This document shows positions 19,049 to 26,713 of a stretch of DNA of 64,000 nucleotides, in pieces. Under the pieces are notes generated by a model. That model did not search any database, had not been told where the DNA came from, and saw nothing but the letters and a program-made list of their open reading frames with translations. Positions within the stretch are counted from its first letter, which is position 1; each line of letters opens with the position of its first letter. The position numbers and the translations under genes were made by a program. Source of the stretch: Lachnospiraceae bacterium (GTDB taxonomy: Bacteria; Bacillota; Clostridia; Lachnospirales; Lachnospiraceae); the NCBI GenBank assembly GCA_014239155.1, contig JAAZZQ010000089.1, forward strand, positions 1 to 64,000. Direction: 5' to 3'.

Positions 19049-19951
19049 ATGGAAAAGGTAAAAAGTACTAAAATAAAAACTTCTGCAGGGGATAAAGTGT
19101 TTGTTGTATGCAATACTTTGTTTATGATTTTGTTTGTAATTATTACATTGTATCCAGTATTGAATACACTTGCAATTTCATTTAATGATGGTACAGACGC
19201 ACTCAGAGGTGGTATCTATCTTTTGCCAAGAAAGTGGACTTTAAAAAATTATATCACAGTGCTCCAAAAACAAAATCTAATTACAGGTGCTTACATTACA
19301 GTGGCAAGGACAGTTATAGGAACGCTGCTCGCGCTGGTAGCAAATGCAATTCTTGCTTTTATCGTAAGTAGGAAGAACTTTCTCTTTAAACAGGAACTTT
19401 CCTTGTTTTGGGTTATTACAATGTACGTTAATGGTGGCATGATTCCTACCTTCTTATTATATAGAGGTCTTCATTTGACCAATAGTTTTTGGGTTTATGT
19501 AATTCCTGGAATGTTCAGCGCGTTCAATATGTTGGTAATTCGTACATATATGACGGGAATCCCAGACAGCCTTGAGGAGTCAGCACAGCTTGATGGTGCA
19601 GGATATACAACAATTTTTATAAAAATTATATCACCGCTCTGCAAACCTGTATATGCGACAGTCGCACTTTTTGTAGCAGTAGGACAGTGGAATTCATGGT
19701 TTGATGCTATGCTGTATAATAGAATGAGTTCTCATTTGACAACATTACAGTATGAATTGATGAAATTGCTGTCTTCTGTTACCAATCAGGGTACTTCAGC
19801 GGAGGCGATGAAGAACGCGGCGGGAACTGTTACGCCAACTTCGGTTCGTGCGGCAGCTACGATTTTAACAATGCTTCCAATCATTTGCTTGTATCCGTTT
19901 TTACAGAGATATTTTGTAACTGGACTTACAATTGGTGGTGTAAAGGAATAA
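19049..19951 (+). CDS. ABC transporter permease, LplC/YtcP type
   Basis: 300 residues from the ATG at 19049, which has AGGAAGGAG seven bases upstream; a longer in-frame reading overlapping the previous gene is not needed. Multi-spanning, starting FMILFVIITLYPVLNTLAIS, with the EAA loop EESAQLDGAGYTTIFIKIIS and the family C-terminus PIICLYPFLQRYFVTGLTIGGVKE. Second half of the permease pair, co-transcribed with LplB 14 bases upstream. Confidence 0.93.
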   Translation: MEKVKSTKIKTSAGDKVFVVCNTLFMILFVIITLYPVLNTLAISFNDGTDALRGGIYLLPRKWTLKNYITVLQKQNLITGAYITVARTVIGTLLALVANAILAFIVSRKNFLFKQELSLFWVITMYVNGGMIPTFLLYRGLHLTNSFWVYVIPGMFSAFNMLVIRTYMTGIPDSLEESAQLDGAGYTTIFIKIISPLCKPVYATVALFVAVGQWNSWFDAMLYNRMSSHLTTLQYELMKLLSSVTNQGTSAEAMKNAAGTVTPTSVRAAATILTMLPIICLYPFLQRYFVTGLTIGGVKE

Positions 19952-20023
19952 ATTTTTAGGATTGCTGACTTGCGACGAAATGGTTATAATGAGTATAAAG
20001 ATATAAGAAGAAGGAGTCAGCAG

Positions 20024-21703
20024 ATGAGGAGAAAGACCATACTAAGGGTTGTTCTAATTGGGGTTGTGTTGACCTTATTCTTTGCAGTGAGGATAACAAA
20101 CAGCAAAAAAAATCGGGAAATTAAGGAGTTTACAGCCTTTTTTGATGTTCCTGGGAACGAGATTGATGAGGATAATGAGATTAGAGAACTGATCGCACAG
20201 AAAATTGGCGCGCGTTGTCAGGAACAGTGGCTTTCTGGAAAGTCTGCTGACGAGGCAATCGCTTCGTATATTGCAAGTGGTGAGTACACAGATTTTATTT
20301 CAGGTAACATGGTACTTTACGAGGCGGGGGCATTGATACCAATTGATGTATATTGGGATGATTACCCAAATATCAAAAATTTTTTGACACTGGAATTGTG
20401 GGATAGATTTCGACAGGCAGATGGGCATGTTTATTGGATTCCACAGTTTGGTATTGTACATGGCAAGGTTGCGGAGGTGTTGCATGAAGGTGAGGCATTT
20501 TGGATACAAACACGCGTTCTTAAATGGGCAGGATATCCTGATATTCGTACATTGGACGAATACTTTGACTTACTTGAAGCATATGTAGCAGAGAATCCAT
20601 TGATGGAAAATCCATTTCGGCGGGGGGAGATGGTGGAGAGCATTCCGTTTACGATACTTTGTGATGATTGGAGATATTTCTGCTTGGAAAATCCGCCGCA
20701 ATTTCTGGATGGATATCCTAATGATGGAAGCTGTATGGTGGATGTGGATATGCAGACGGTGATGGATTACAATAGTTCTGAGACTGCCAAAAGATATTTT
20801 AAAAAGCTGAATGAGGAATATAACAACGGAATTATTGACCAAGAATTTTTTACGCAGAGTTATCAGGAATATCTTGAAAAACTTGCTAGCGGAAGAGTGC
20901 TTGGCATGGTGGATCAGTGGTGGCAGTTTGCATACTCCGTCAATACTTCTCAGGATCGAATGCCTGTGCAAGGATATGGATATGTGCCATTGCCAATTAC
21001 GATCGATAGAGGAATTAAAAATCAGTGGCATGTAAAACGAGGGACGGAATTGAGTGTGGCAGATGGTATTTCTATTACAGTGAGTTGTAAAGATTTGAAG
21101 GGAGCGATGCAGTTTATCAATGATCTTCTCGATGAGGAAATTCTAAAGCTTAGGTATTGGGGTATTGAAGGGATAGATTATGATGTGTATGAAAATGGAG
21201 TGTATTACAGGACGCCAGAGCAGAGAGCGCGTGCGAGAAATCTAGATTACAGTGATGCACACTTTTGTATCTATTCTCATTTTCCGAGAATAGAAGGGAT
21301 GTTGAGTGATGGCATCAATGCATTTTCTCCTGAATATCAGGCGGATGAATTTTTGAATGCGTTGGCTCCCGATGTGAGGGAATGTCTAGTGGCATACAAA
21401 TGCAGAAACTATGTGGAAATGCTTGGAACGAACAGTGAGCCGGGACCTTGGTATCCTATGTACTCGTATTCTGAAATGCTCACGCCAGAATCGGAGGCGG
21501 GAAGAGTGTGGGAACAGATGAAAAGTGTTAAAAATGATTATCTTCCACGTGTTGTAATGACAGAGGATTTTGAAGGAATGTGGCAGCAGTATATGGAACA
21601 TTATACGGCGTGCCAGCCTGAAATCTTTTTTGAGGAAATGCAAAGGGAGCTTGAGCGCAGGATAGCACTTGCTAAACAAATTAAAGCTTATAGTAAGTAT
21701 TAG
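20024..21703 (+). CDS. Second solute-binding protein, membrane-anchored, no lipobox
   Basis: 559 residues from the ATG at 20024 (AGAAGGAG seven bases upstream). The N-terminus RRKTILRVVLIGVVLTLFFA is a signal-anchor; no cysteine follows, so it cannot be lipidated in the normal way and is either anchored by this helix or secreted. The rest aligns throughout with the lipoprotein at 16268 (EFTAFFDVPGNEIDEDNEI, GMVDQWWQFAYSVN, GPWYPMYSYSE), clearly a paralogue. It may be a second receptor with another oligomer preference or a sensor partner of the YesM-type kinase. No terminator separates it from the permeases. Confidence 0.88.
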   Translation: MRRKTILRVVLIGVVLTLFFAVRITNSKKNREIKEFTAFFDVPGNEIDEDNEIRELIAQKIGARCQEQWLSGKSADEAIASYIASGEYTDFISGNMVLYEAGALIPIDVYWDDYPNIKNFLTLELWDRFRQADGHVYWIPQFGIVHGKVAEVLHEGEAFWIQTRVLKWAGYPDIRTLDEYFDLLEAYVAENPLMENPFRRGEMVESIPFTILCDDWRYFCLENPPQFLDGYPNDGSCMVDVDMQTVMDYNSSETAKRYFKKLNEEYNNGIIDQEFFTQSYQEYLEKLASGRVLGMVDQWWQFAYSVNTSQDRMPVQGYGYVPLPITIDRGIKNQWHVKRGTELSVADGISITVSCKDLKGAMQFINDLLDEEILKLRYWGIEGIDYDVYENGVYYRTPEQRARARNLDYSDAHFCIYSHFPRIEGMLSDGINAFSPEYQADEFLNALAPDVRECLVAYKCRNYVEMLGTNSEPGPWYPMYSYSEMLTPESEAGRVWEQMKSVKNDYLPRVVMTEDFEGMWQQYMEHYTACQPEIFFEEMQRELERRIALAKQIKAYSKY

Positions 21704-21704
21704 G

Positions 21705-22194
21705 AATTGTTATGATATTATCAAAATTGCGAAAAAATGTGGAAAGCCAGTGATTTTTGTAGTGCTTTGTGGCAGCGCTACGGCACTTACATGGGAACAG
21801 GATTATCTCGATACCAGCTGGTATTCTAATGTGCAAAATAGAAAGTCAATTACGGATATTTTGTTTGGTGAGGTAAATCCTTAAGGAAAACTTCTGGTTA
21901 CTTTTTATAAGACAATGGAAGAACTTCCTGATTTTGAGAATTATTCGATAAAGGAATGCACCTATCGTTACATGACACAAGAGGCGCTCTATTCGTTTGG
22001 ATGGGTTGTCTTATACAGATTATGAATATCGAGACATTACATTTGTTGGAATTTCAAGGGTGAAAAATGGTGTGGAGATTGTTTTTACAGTTAAAGATAT
22101 AGGAAAGATGGATGGAATTGCAACCGTGTACGCCTATGTAAAGGCAAAGTGGGAAGGTGCGTCAAATGCTAAGAGATATCCTTTTCCTACTTGA
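21705..22194 (+). pseudogene. C-terminal remnant of a GH3 beta-glycosidase
   Basis: Reads as the C-terminal domain of a GH3 enzyme: GKPVIFVVLCGSATALTWEQ, DILFGEVNP, then after an in-frame TAA at 21882 GKLLVTFYKTMEELPDFENY, YRYMTQEALYSFGW, and after a frameshift near 21999 GLSYTDYEYRDITF. The catalytic N-terminal barrel is absent. An intact version would have been a beta-xylosidase or beta-glucosidase fitting the locus. The stop, the shift and the missing half show it is dead. Confidence 0.85.
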
Positions 22195-22227
22195 TTGTAT
22201 ATGGACACAACAAGTAGGGAAAAAATT

Positions 22228-22346
22228 TGTTGCTGTTCATTCTGTTCTAGTAACAAGTAAAAATCCGTGTAAAATTTACAGTACAAACAAATTTGTTGCA
22301 CAAATGGATTTTTGTTGTAACAGGGCAGTTTATCTGAACTGTTACC
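22228..22346. repeat. Palindromic intergenic element, copy A
   Basis: A ~119-bp unit with outer inverted ends (TGTTGCTGTTCA / TGAACTGTTACC, 8 of 12 paired) and inner arms AGTAACAAGTAAAAATCC (22249-22266) and ATGGATTTTTGTTGTAACA (22304-22322). The inner arms recur at 36225-36243 and 36279-36297. It lies in the leader of the GH8 gene. Confidence 0.65.
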
Positions 22347-22455
22347 AAAAATCCCTTATTCAATTAAGATAGCAGTTCTTGAGTAGCTTTTATTGAAAAC
22401 AAAGATAAAATGAATAGGTATTCAAGCAAAAATAGTATTTTGAGGAAAGGAATAA

Positions 22456-23586
22456 ATGATGAAAAAGCAATATCGCAATATATTCGTAGAAATTGGGATT
22501 GAACCAACAGAGATAGAAGCACGTCTTCAGGAAATTCGGTATAATTATTTTTATGGAAATGAGGAGCGCGTCTATTATCCAGTAGGGGACGATATGGCAT
22601 ACATTATGGATACGGGGAACAATGATGCTCGTACAGAAGGTATGTCTTATGGGATGATGCTCTGTGTACAACTTGATATGCAAAAGGAGTTTGACTGTCT
22701 TTGGAAATGGGCAAAGACCTATATGTGGATGTCAAATGGATTTCACGAGGGATATTTTGCATGGTCTTGCGCGACCGATGGCACAAAAAATGCGGACAGC
22801 CCTGCGCCAGATGGAGAGGAATTTTTTGCAATGGCGCTTTTCTTTGCCTCACATAGATGGGGAGATAGGGAAGGTATTTTCAATTATTCTCACGAAGCGA
22901 AAGAAATTCTAAGAGCATGTCTTCATAAAGGGGAAAATGGCAGATCTGGGGTTCCAATGTGGAATCATGATAATCATCAGATTTTATTTGTGCCCGGAAG
23001 TGATTTTACAGATCCATCTTATCATCTGCCACATTTTTATGAGTTGTTTGCATTATGGGCATATGAGGAAGATAGGGATTTTTGGAAACAGGCAGCAGTG
23101 GAGAGCCGCAAGTACTTAATTAAGGCATGTCATGAAAAGACTGGTTTTTCAGCGGAGTACGCTGAGTTTGATGGAAGCCCAATGCGTAGGAAATTACCGT
23201 GGACAGACGACAGACATGATTGGTTTTATAGTGATTCTTATCGCACGGTGGCAAACATTGGATTGGATTATGAATGGTTTGGAAAAGATGAGGGGCAGTG
23301 TCATGCAGCGCAGGCGATACAGGAGTTTCTGCTAGAGGATTGTAGAAAAAATACATATCATATTTATGAGATTAATGGAAGTATAGCAGGGGAGCTGGCA
23401 CTTCATCCAATAGCAATTTCAGCAACTGTGGCAATGTCAACGTTGGCAGCCACCACAGATTACAGTAAAGAGTGGGTTGAGAATTTCTGGAAAACGCCTA
23501 TGCGCACAGGAGAGAGAAGGTATTATGATAATTGTCTGTATTTCTTTGCTTTCTTGGCGCTCAGTGGTAATTACAGAATTTGGTAA
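22456..23586 (+). CDS. GH8 reducing-end xylose-releasing exo-oligoxylanase (Rex)
   Basis: 376 residues, ATG after TGAGGAAAGGAATAA; no signal peptide, so intracellular. GH8 (alpha/alpha)6 enzyme: general acid Glu61 in ARTEGMSYGMML, the segment WSCATDGTKNADSPAPDGEE, and FYSDSYRTVANIGLDYEWF, which carries the usual base aspartate. Length and these motifs match Rex enzymes (EC 3.2.1.156), which remove one xylose from the reducing end of imported xylo-oligosaccharides. This complements the secreted GH11 enzyme and the transporter upstream; no intact beta-xylosidase remains here to finish xylobiose. Confidence 0.92.
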   Translation: MMKKQYRNIFVEIGIEPTEIEARLQEIRYNYFYGNEERVYYPVGDDMAYIMDTGNNDARTEGMSYGMMLCVQLDMQKEFDCLWKWAKTYMWMSNGFHEGYFAWSCATDGTKNADSPAPDGEEFFAMALFFASHRWGDREGIFNYSHEAKEILRACLHKGENGRSGVPMWNHDNHQILFVPGSDFTDPSYHLPHFYELFALWAYEEDRDFWKQAAVESRKYLIKACHEKTGFSAEYAEFDGSPMRRKLPWTDDRHDWFYSDSYRTVANIGLDYEWFGKDEGQCHAAQAIQEFLLEDCRKNTYHIYEINGSIAGELALHPIAISATVAMSTLAATTDYSKEWVENFWKTPMRTGERRYYDNCLYFFAFLALSGNYRIW

Positions 23587-23693
23587 TTTCTTGTTATAAG
23601 CATCAAGTCACGTTCTGGGGCTTGATGCATCTCTGCCACTATGTTTTCTAAACGAAATTGTAATCTGTTACTACAGAAATTTTAAAATTATAA

Positions 23694-23722
23694 TTGACAT
23701 GTTTTGCTGATTATGGTAACAT
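23694..23722 (+). promoter_or_regulatory. SigA-type promoter of the tRNA-Thr gene
   Basis: TTGACA at 23694-23699, a 17-base spacer and TAACAT at 23717-23722, about 36 bases before the tRNA. Only the tRNA lies between it and the terminator at 23839. Confidence 0.8.
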
Positions 23723-23758
23723 ATATCTCGGTAATAACAGTAAAGCTGTTATGAACTA

Positions 23759-23831
23759 GCTGCTATAGCACAGTCGGTAGTGCGTCGCATTGGTAGTGCG
23801 GAGGTCACGGGTCCGATTCCCGTTAGCAGCT
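23759..23831 (+). tRNA. tRNA-Thr (anticodon GGT)
   Basis: Folds as a full cloverleaf: acceptor GCTGCTA/TAGCAGC (7 of 7 pairs), D stem GCAC/GTGC with GG in the loop, anticodon stem TCGCA/TGCGG with loop TTGGTAG (anticodon GGT, reading ACC/ACU), variable loop AGGTC, T stem ACGGG/CCCGT. The T loop reads TCCGATT, so position 55 is C where almost all tRNAs have U (pseudouridine). CCA is not encoded. Single tRNA with its own promoter and terminator. Confidence 0.88.
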
Positions 23832-23838
23832 TAATGTA

Positions 23839-23866
23839 AGCCTAGATTTTCTAGGCTTTTTCTTTT
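23839..23866 (+). terminator. Terminator of the tRNA-Thr gene
   Basis: AGCCTAG / CTAGGCT stem with a four-T-rich loop followed by TTTTCTTTT, seven bases after the tRNA end. Confidence 0.88.
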
Positions 23867-24282
23867 GTGTGTTGCATTTCATGTTGCATACTCCAAAAAT
23901 GGGACATTTTCCAAAAGCAGGGTATCGAAAGCGGCTGTTATGTACTATCTATGAAAACATTTTTCTGTCTTTTAGAGAAACAGCCAGAATTACGCATAAC
24001 ACAAATAATTCAGGAGCAACAGGAAAAGTCTGGAACTTGCTAAGGTTCATGGGTTTCTTAAGTGACACATACTTTTTACTCTTAAGTATAGTAAGTAGTA
24101 TCATCAATTATCCAAAGGCACTTAGTTTTTTCTAGATGCTTTTGTTTATGTACACGGGTGTCGAAATGAAATATGTCAGCAAGCTGGCTGACACCCGGCG
24201 CATGAGTAGGGGAAGATAAAACTTCCCTACTCGATTGTAAAAACATAAAGGACTGGAAAACCAATCCTTTTTAGTGTCTGTA
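23867..24282. other. Gene-free stretch between tRNA and Uma2 relic
   Basis: No convincing frame. A plus-strand hairpin AAAGGACTGG / CCAATCCTTT with TTTTT after it (24247-24273) can act as terminator. The sequence after the tRNA has no recognisable integrase or repeat of the tRNA 3' end, although such sites often host elements. Confidence 0.5.
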
Positions 24283-24735
24283 TTATTCAATACTCATCCC
24301 TGCAAAGTCAATTTCAAAGTCTTTATATATTCCAGCTTTTAATTTATCTGAAAAAGAATATTGTTCAAAAGTATCATGTTCAAAATTGTAAACTATTATC
24401 GATTTTTTCATAGGATCAACAGTCTAGTATTCTCTACCTCCTGCTGTTCTATATTTGAATAATTTCTTGTTATAATCCATTTGACGACTGGAAGGTGATA
24501 TTATTTCAATAATCCAATCCGGCGCGCCCTTGCAACCCTCGTTTGTGAGTTTATCTTTATCCCATATAACAGTTATGGATGGATTCCACAGCCATTGTGG
24601 ATACTGCTCTCCGAGCGAATATGAAAAGCAATATCTGAACAGAATGGAAGCAAAAATGCAGGAAATCGGATACTTGTACTTTTTCTTGACATAGTACCAC
24701 TTCTGGAGAAACAAACTGATGATACAAGTCATCAA
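24283..24735 (-). pseudogene. Uma2-family (DUF820) nuclease-fold gene, broken
   Basis: Minus-strand reading: QYPQWLWNPSITVIWDKDKL, GAPDWIIEIISPSSRQMDYN, KKLFKYRTAGGREY, then an amber TAG at 24422-24424 where family members have Trp (REYWxVDP), followed in the same frame by TVDPMKKSIIVYNFEHDTFE and a normal end FEIDFAGMSIE. The N-terminal part is also disrupted. Uma2 proteins have a restriction-endonuclease-like fold and unclear roles. The gene is dead through at least one nonsense change. Confidence 0.85.
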
Positions 24736-24783
24736 TGATAATATAAACGGTTAAAATAAAGTCTTCAAAAACTACCAAATGCC

Positions 24784-25233
24784 TTAATAATATTTATAGT
24801 CCCCTATTCTGAAATAGTGATAATCGGATATAAGGTCTTTTAGTGTAATGCTTTTTAAACTATCACATAAATCATTTTGAATTTTCTGGTAAGAACGATT
24901 TAATACGTTATGAATATTTTTTCCTATTGGGCAGAGTGGTGAAGGCAACGAATGAATACCAAACAATTTTGAAACAAAGTCTGGTTCTATCGCTTTACAT
25001 ATACGATGGATTGTTATTTCTTCTAATGGACAGTTGAGTGTTGCGCCGCCTGTTCCAAATTTAACGGATATGATACCATCCTTTTTCAATGAACTTAAAA
25101 TATTGCGAATTGTAACAGAATTACTTCCAGTGGATAATGATAAAAGTTCACTGGTTACTTTTTTCTTTTCTCCGTATTCATAAATAAAAATAAGACAATG
25201 AATCGCAACGGAACACTTTGTACTGATATGCAT
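24784..25233 (-). CDS. Rrf2-family transcriptional regulator
   Basis: 149 residues from the ATG at 25233, preceded by AGGAGGAG; a longer reading to 25293 would run into the promoter. Winged helix of the Rrf2 type: HISTKCSVAIHCLIFIYEYG, then the recognition part SNSVTIRNILSSLKKDGIIS and the wing GTGGATLNCPLEEIT. Only one Cys (CPLE...CP segment) remains in the region where IscR/NsrR bind an Fe-S cluster, so it is YwnA-like rather than cluster-binding. It is divergent from the flavodoxin-ferredoxin gene and probably represses it through the palindrome at 25293-25322. Confidence 0.88.
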   Translation of the reverse strand: MHISTKCSVAIHCLIFIYEYGEKKKVTSELLSLSTGSNSVTIRNILSSLKKDGIISVKFGTGGATLNCPLEEITIHRICKAIEPDFVSKLFGIHSLPSPLCPIGKNIHNVLNRSYQKIQNDLCDSLKSITLKDLISDYHYFRIGDYKYY

Positions 25234-25286
25234 AGTATTTCTCCTCCTATAAAGAATTGTACCATAAATGTGTTTTGATGTAAATC

Positions 25287-25322
25287 TTGACATTACACCT
25301 TTTGCCTGTTATAATGGTGTAA
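25287..25322 (+). promoter_or_regulatory. SigA promoter with embedded operator for the flavodoxin-ferredoxin gene
   Basis: TTGACA (25287-25292), exactly 17 bases, TATAAT (25310-25315). An inverted repeat TTACACC (25293-25299) / GGTGTAA (25316-25322) brackets the spacer and -10 box, so a bound dimer would block polymerase. The neighbouring Rrf2 regulator is the natural candidate. Confidence 0.82.
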
Positions 25323-25348
25323 ATTTAAAAATTACAGGAGGTTTGTAT

Positions 25349-26116
25349 ATGAATATTTCACAAATTATATTTAGTCCGACTGGAGGAACGAAACGAGTTA
25401 CAGATATAATAACAAAAGCGTGTGGAATGCCAGTCAGCGAAATTGATTTGACGAATGCAGAATTTGATTATGCTTCTGTTCATATGAAAGAAGATGATAT
25501 TGCGGTTCTTGCAGTTCCTTCTTATGGTGGGCGTGTTCCGCCTCTCGCAACCCAAAGAATTTCAAAAATTTGTGGTAATCGAGCACAATGCATTATTGTT
25601 TGTGTATATGGAAATCGAGCATATGAGGATACTTTGATAGAATTGAAGGATATTGCAGAAAAAAGCGGTTTCAAAGTAATTGCTGCGGTTACAGCCATTG
25701 CGGAGCATTCCATCATGCATCAGTATGCAGCAGGAAGACCTGATGCCAAAGATAAACAAGAGTTACAAAATTTTGCTAAAAAAATTGTAGAAAAAATAAA
25801 CAATAATGTGACAGAAACATCTGCACCACAAATGCCAGGGAACTATCCATATAAGAAAGCAGGTGGAACAGGTTTGGTACCAAAAGCTGATAATAAATGC
25901 ACGAATTGCGGACTCTGCGCCCAAAATTGTCCAGCGCAGGCAATAAGTAAGGAAAATTTCAAGGATACAGACAGTAAAAAGTGTATTTCTTGTATGCGTT
26001 GTGTTGTAAAATGTCCTCAATCGGCTCGCAAAGTAAATGGCGCTATGGTTTCAGTTGCTGCATTAGCAATGAAAAAAGTGTGTTCAGCAAGAAAAGCAAA
26101 TGAGTTGTATATCTAA
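25349..26116 (+). CDS. EFR1-family flavodoxin-[4Fe-4S] ferredoxin fusion
   Basis: 255 residues from the ATG at 25349 (ACAGGAGG seven bases upstream). Residues 1-155 form a flavodoxin-like fold with the FMN phosphate loop FSPTGGTKRV and the loop PSYGGRVPP. The C-terminal part carries two ferredoxin motifs, CTNCGLCAQNCP and CISCMRCVVKCP, for two [4Fe-4S] clusters. EFR1 proteins are cytoplasmic electron carriers with unknown partners. The divergent Rrf2 gene suggests redox- or stress-linked control. Confidence 0.9.
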   Translation: MNISQIIFSPTGGTKRVTDIITKACGMPVSEIDLTNAEFDYASVHMKEDDIAVLAVPSYGGRVPPLATQRISKICGNRAQCIIVCVYGNRAYEDTLIELKDIAEKSGFKVIAAVTAIAEHSIMHQYAAGRPDAKDKQELQNFAKKIVEKINNNVTETSAPQMPGNYPYKKAGGTGLVPKADNKCTNCGLCAQNCPAQAISKENFKDTDSKKCISCMRCVVKCPQSARKVNGAMVSVAALAMKKVCSARKANELYI

Positions 26117-26135
26117 ATTCTGAGAAAAATATATG

Positions 26136-26169
26136 AAAGCAGAGATTCGAGAGAAATCCCTGCTTTTTT
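26136..26169 (+). terminator. Terminator after the flavodoxin-ferredoxin gene
   Basis: AAAGCAGAGATT pairs with AATCCCTGCTTT (one mismatch) and TTTTTT follows. Confidence 0.85.
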
Positions 26170-26251
26170 GTGGGCAAAATTAAATTCATCACTTGACAAT
26201 GTTGCATAGAAATCCCCATTGGTTAGCGATAGTTTACAGGAGGTGCAAATT

Positions 26252-26408
26252 GTGGAGAAATTGACACCAATTAAGGCAGTCAAAAAAATGCTTAGATTGT
26301 TGTTGTAATCAAATTGCAGAAGTACGCCTGCATTCTGCTGTCGATTGTCCTTTATGGGCGTATTGTATAGGAGATAGACCGAGAGAGTTGAAGGACTGTA
26401 AAATGTAA
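26252..26408 (+). pseudogene. Small Cys-rich protein gene, frameshifted in an A7 run
   Basis: GTG start with CAGGAGGTGC upstream, VEKLTPIKAVKK, then a run of seven A (26281-26288 region) after which the sense frame continues one base out: CLDCCCNQIAEVRLHSAVDC followed by PLWAYCIGDR. This matches the small proteins of the form KAIRxxCLDCC...CxLWPYRxG common in phages and mobile elements. The shift makes it non-functional unless slippage occurs at the A run. Confidence 0.65.
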
Positions 26409-26439
26409 GATAGCCTCCTATTTCTTGAGAATAAAGGAC

Positions 26440-26652
26440 ATTATGAGGAGAAGGCTAACCACAGGCAGGCAGATCCATAGATTCCGACCGAAACGAAGTG
26501 CAAAATAAGCACTCGAAGTAGTTAGGAAAGCATGTAACAACAAAAGGTATAGGGCTATAGAAAGAAGAATGTCGGAAAGCCGTGTGAAGAACTTCATGCA
26601 TGGTTTGATAAGGGGGGAAAGAGGGCGAAAACCCTCTAACCTATTCTATCAG
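26440..26652 (+). mobile_element. Group II intron 3'-end relic (domains V-VI), no maturase
   Basis: 26576-26606 folds like domain V: AGCCGTG / CATGGTT stem with the AGC catalytic triad, a two-base bulge and a TGAA-GAAC-TTCA cap. It is followed at 26620-26640 by a domain VI-like hairpin GAGGG/CCCTC and an end CTAACCTATTCTAT. The upstream part (26440-26575) is G/A-rich with intron-like motifs, but a complete domain I and the reverse-transcriptase gene are absent. It lies directly behind the Cys-rich pseudogene. The assignment rests on hand-folding. Confidence 0.55.
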
Positions 26653-26713
26653 ACCCGCACAGAAGAAATAAGGTGCTATGACATTGTACGGGTCAGTATT
26701 TTTCCAATACGCT

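Noticed and set aside
23869-24135. 88-residue frame after the tRNA as a possible integrase remnant
   Set aside because: No tyrosine-recombinase motif and no repeat of the tRNA end were found; composition looks random.
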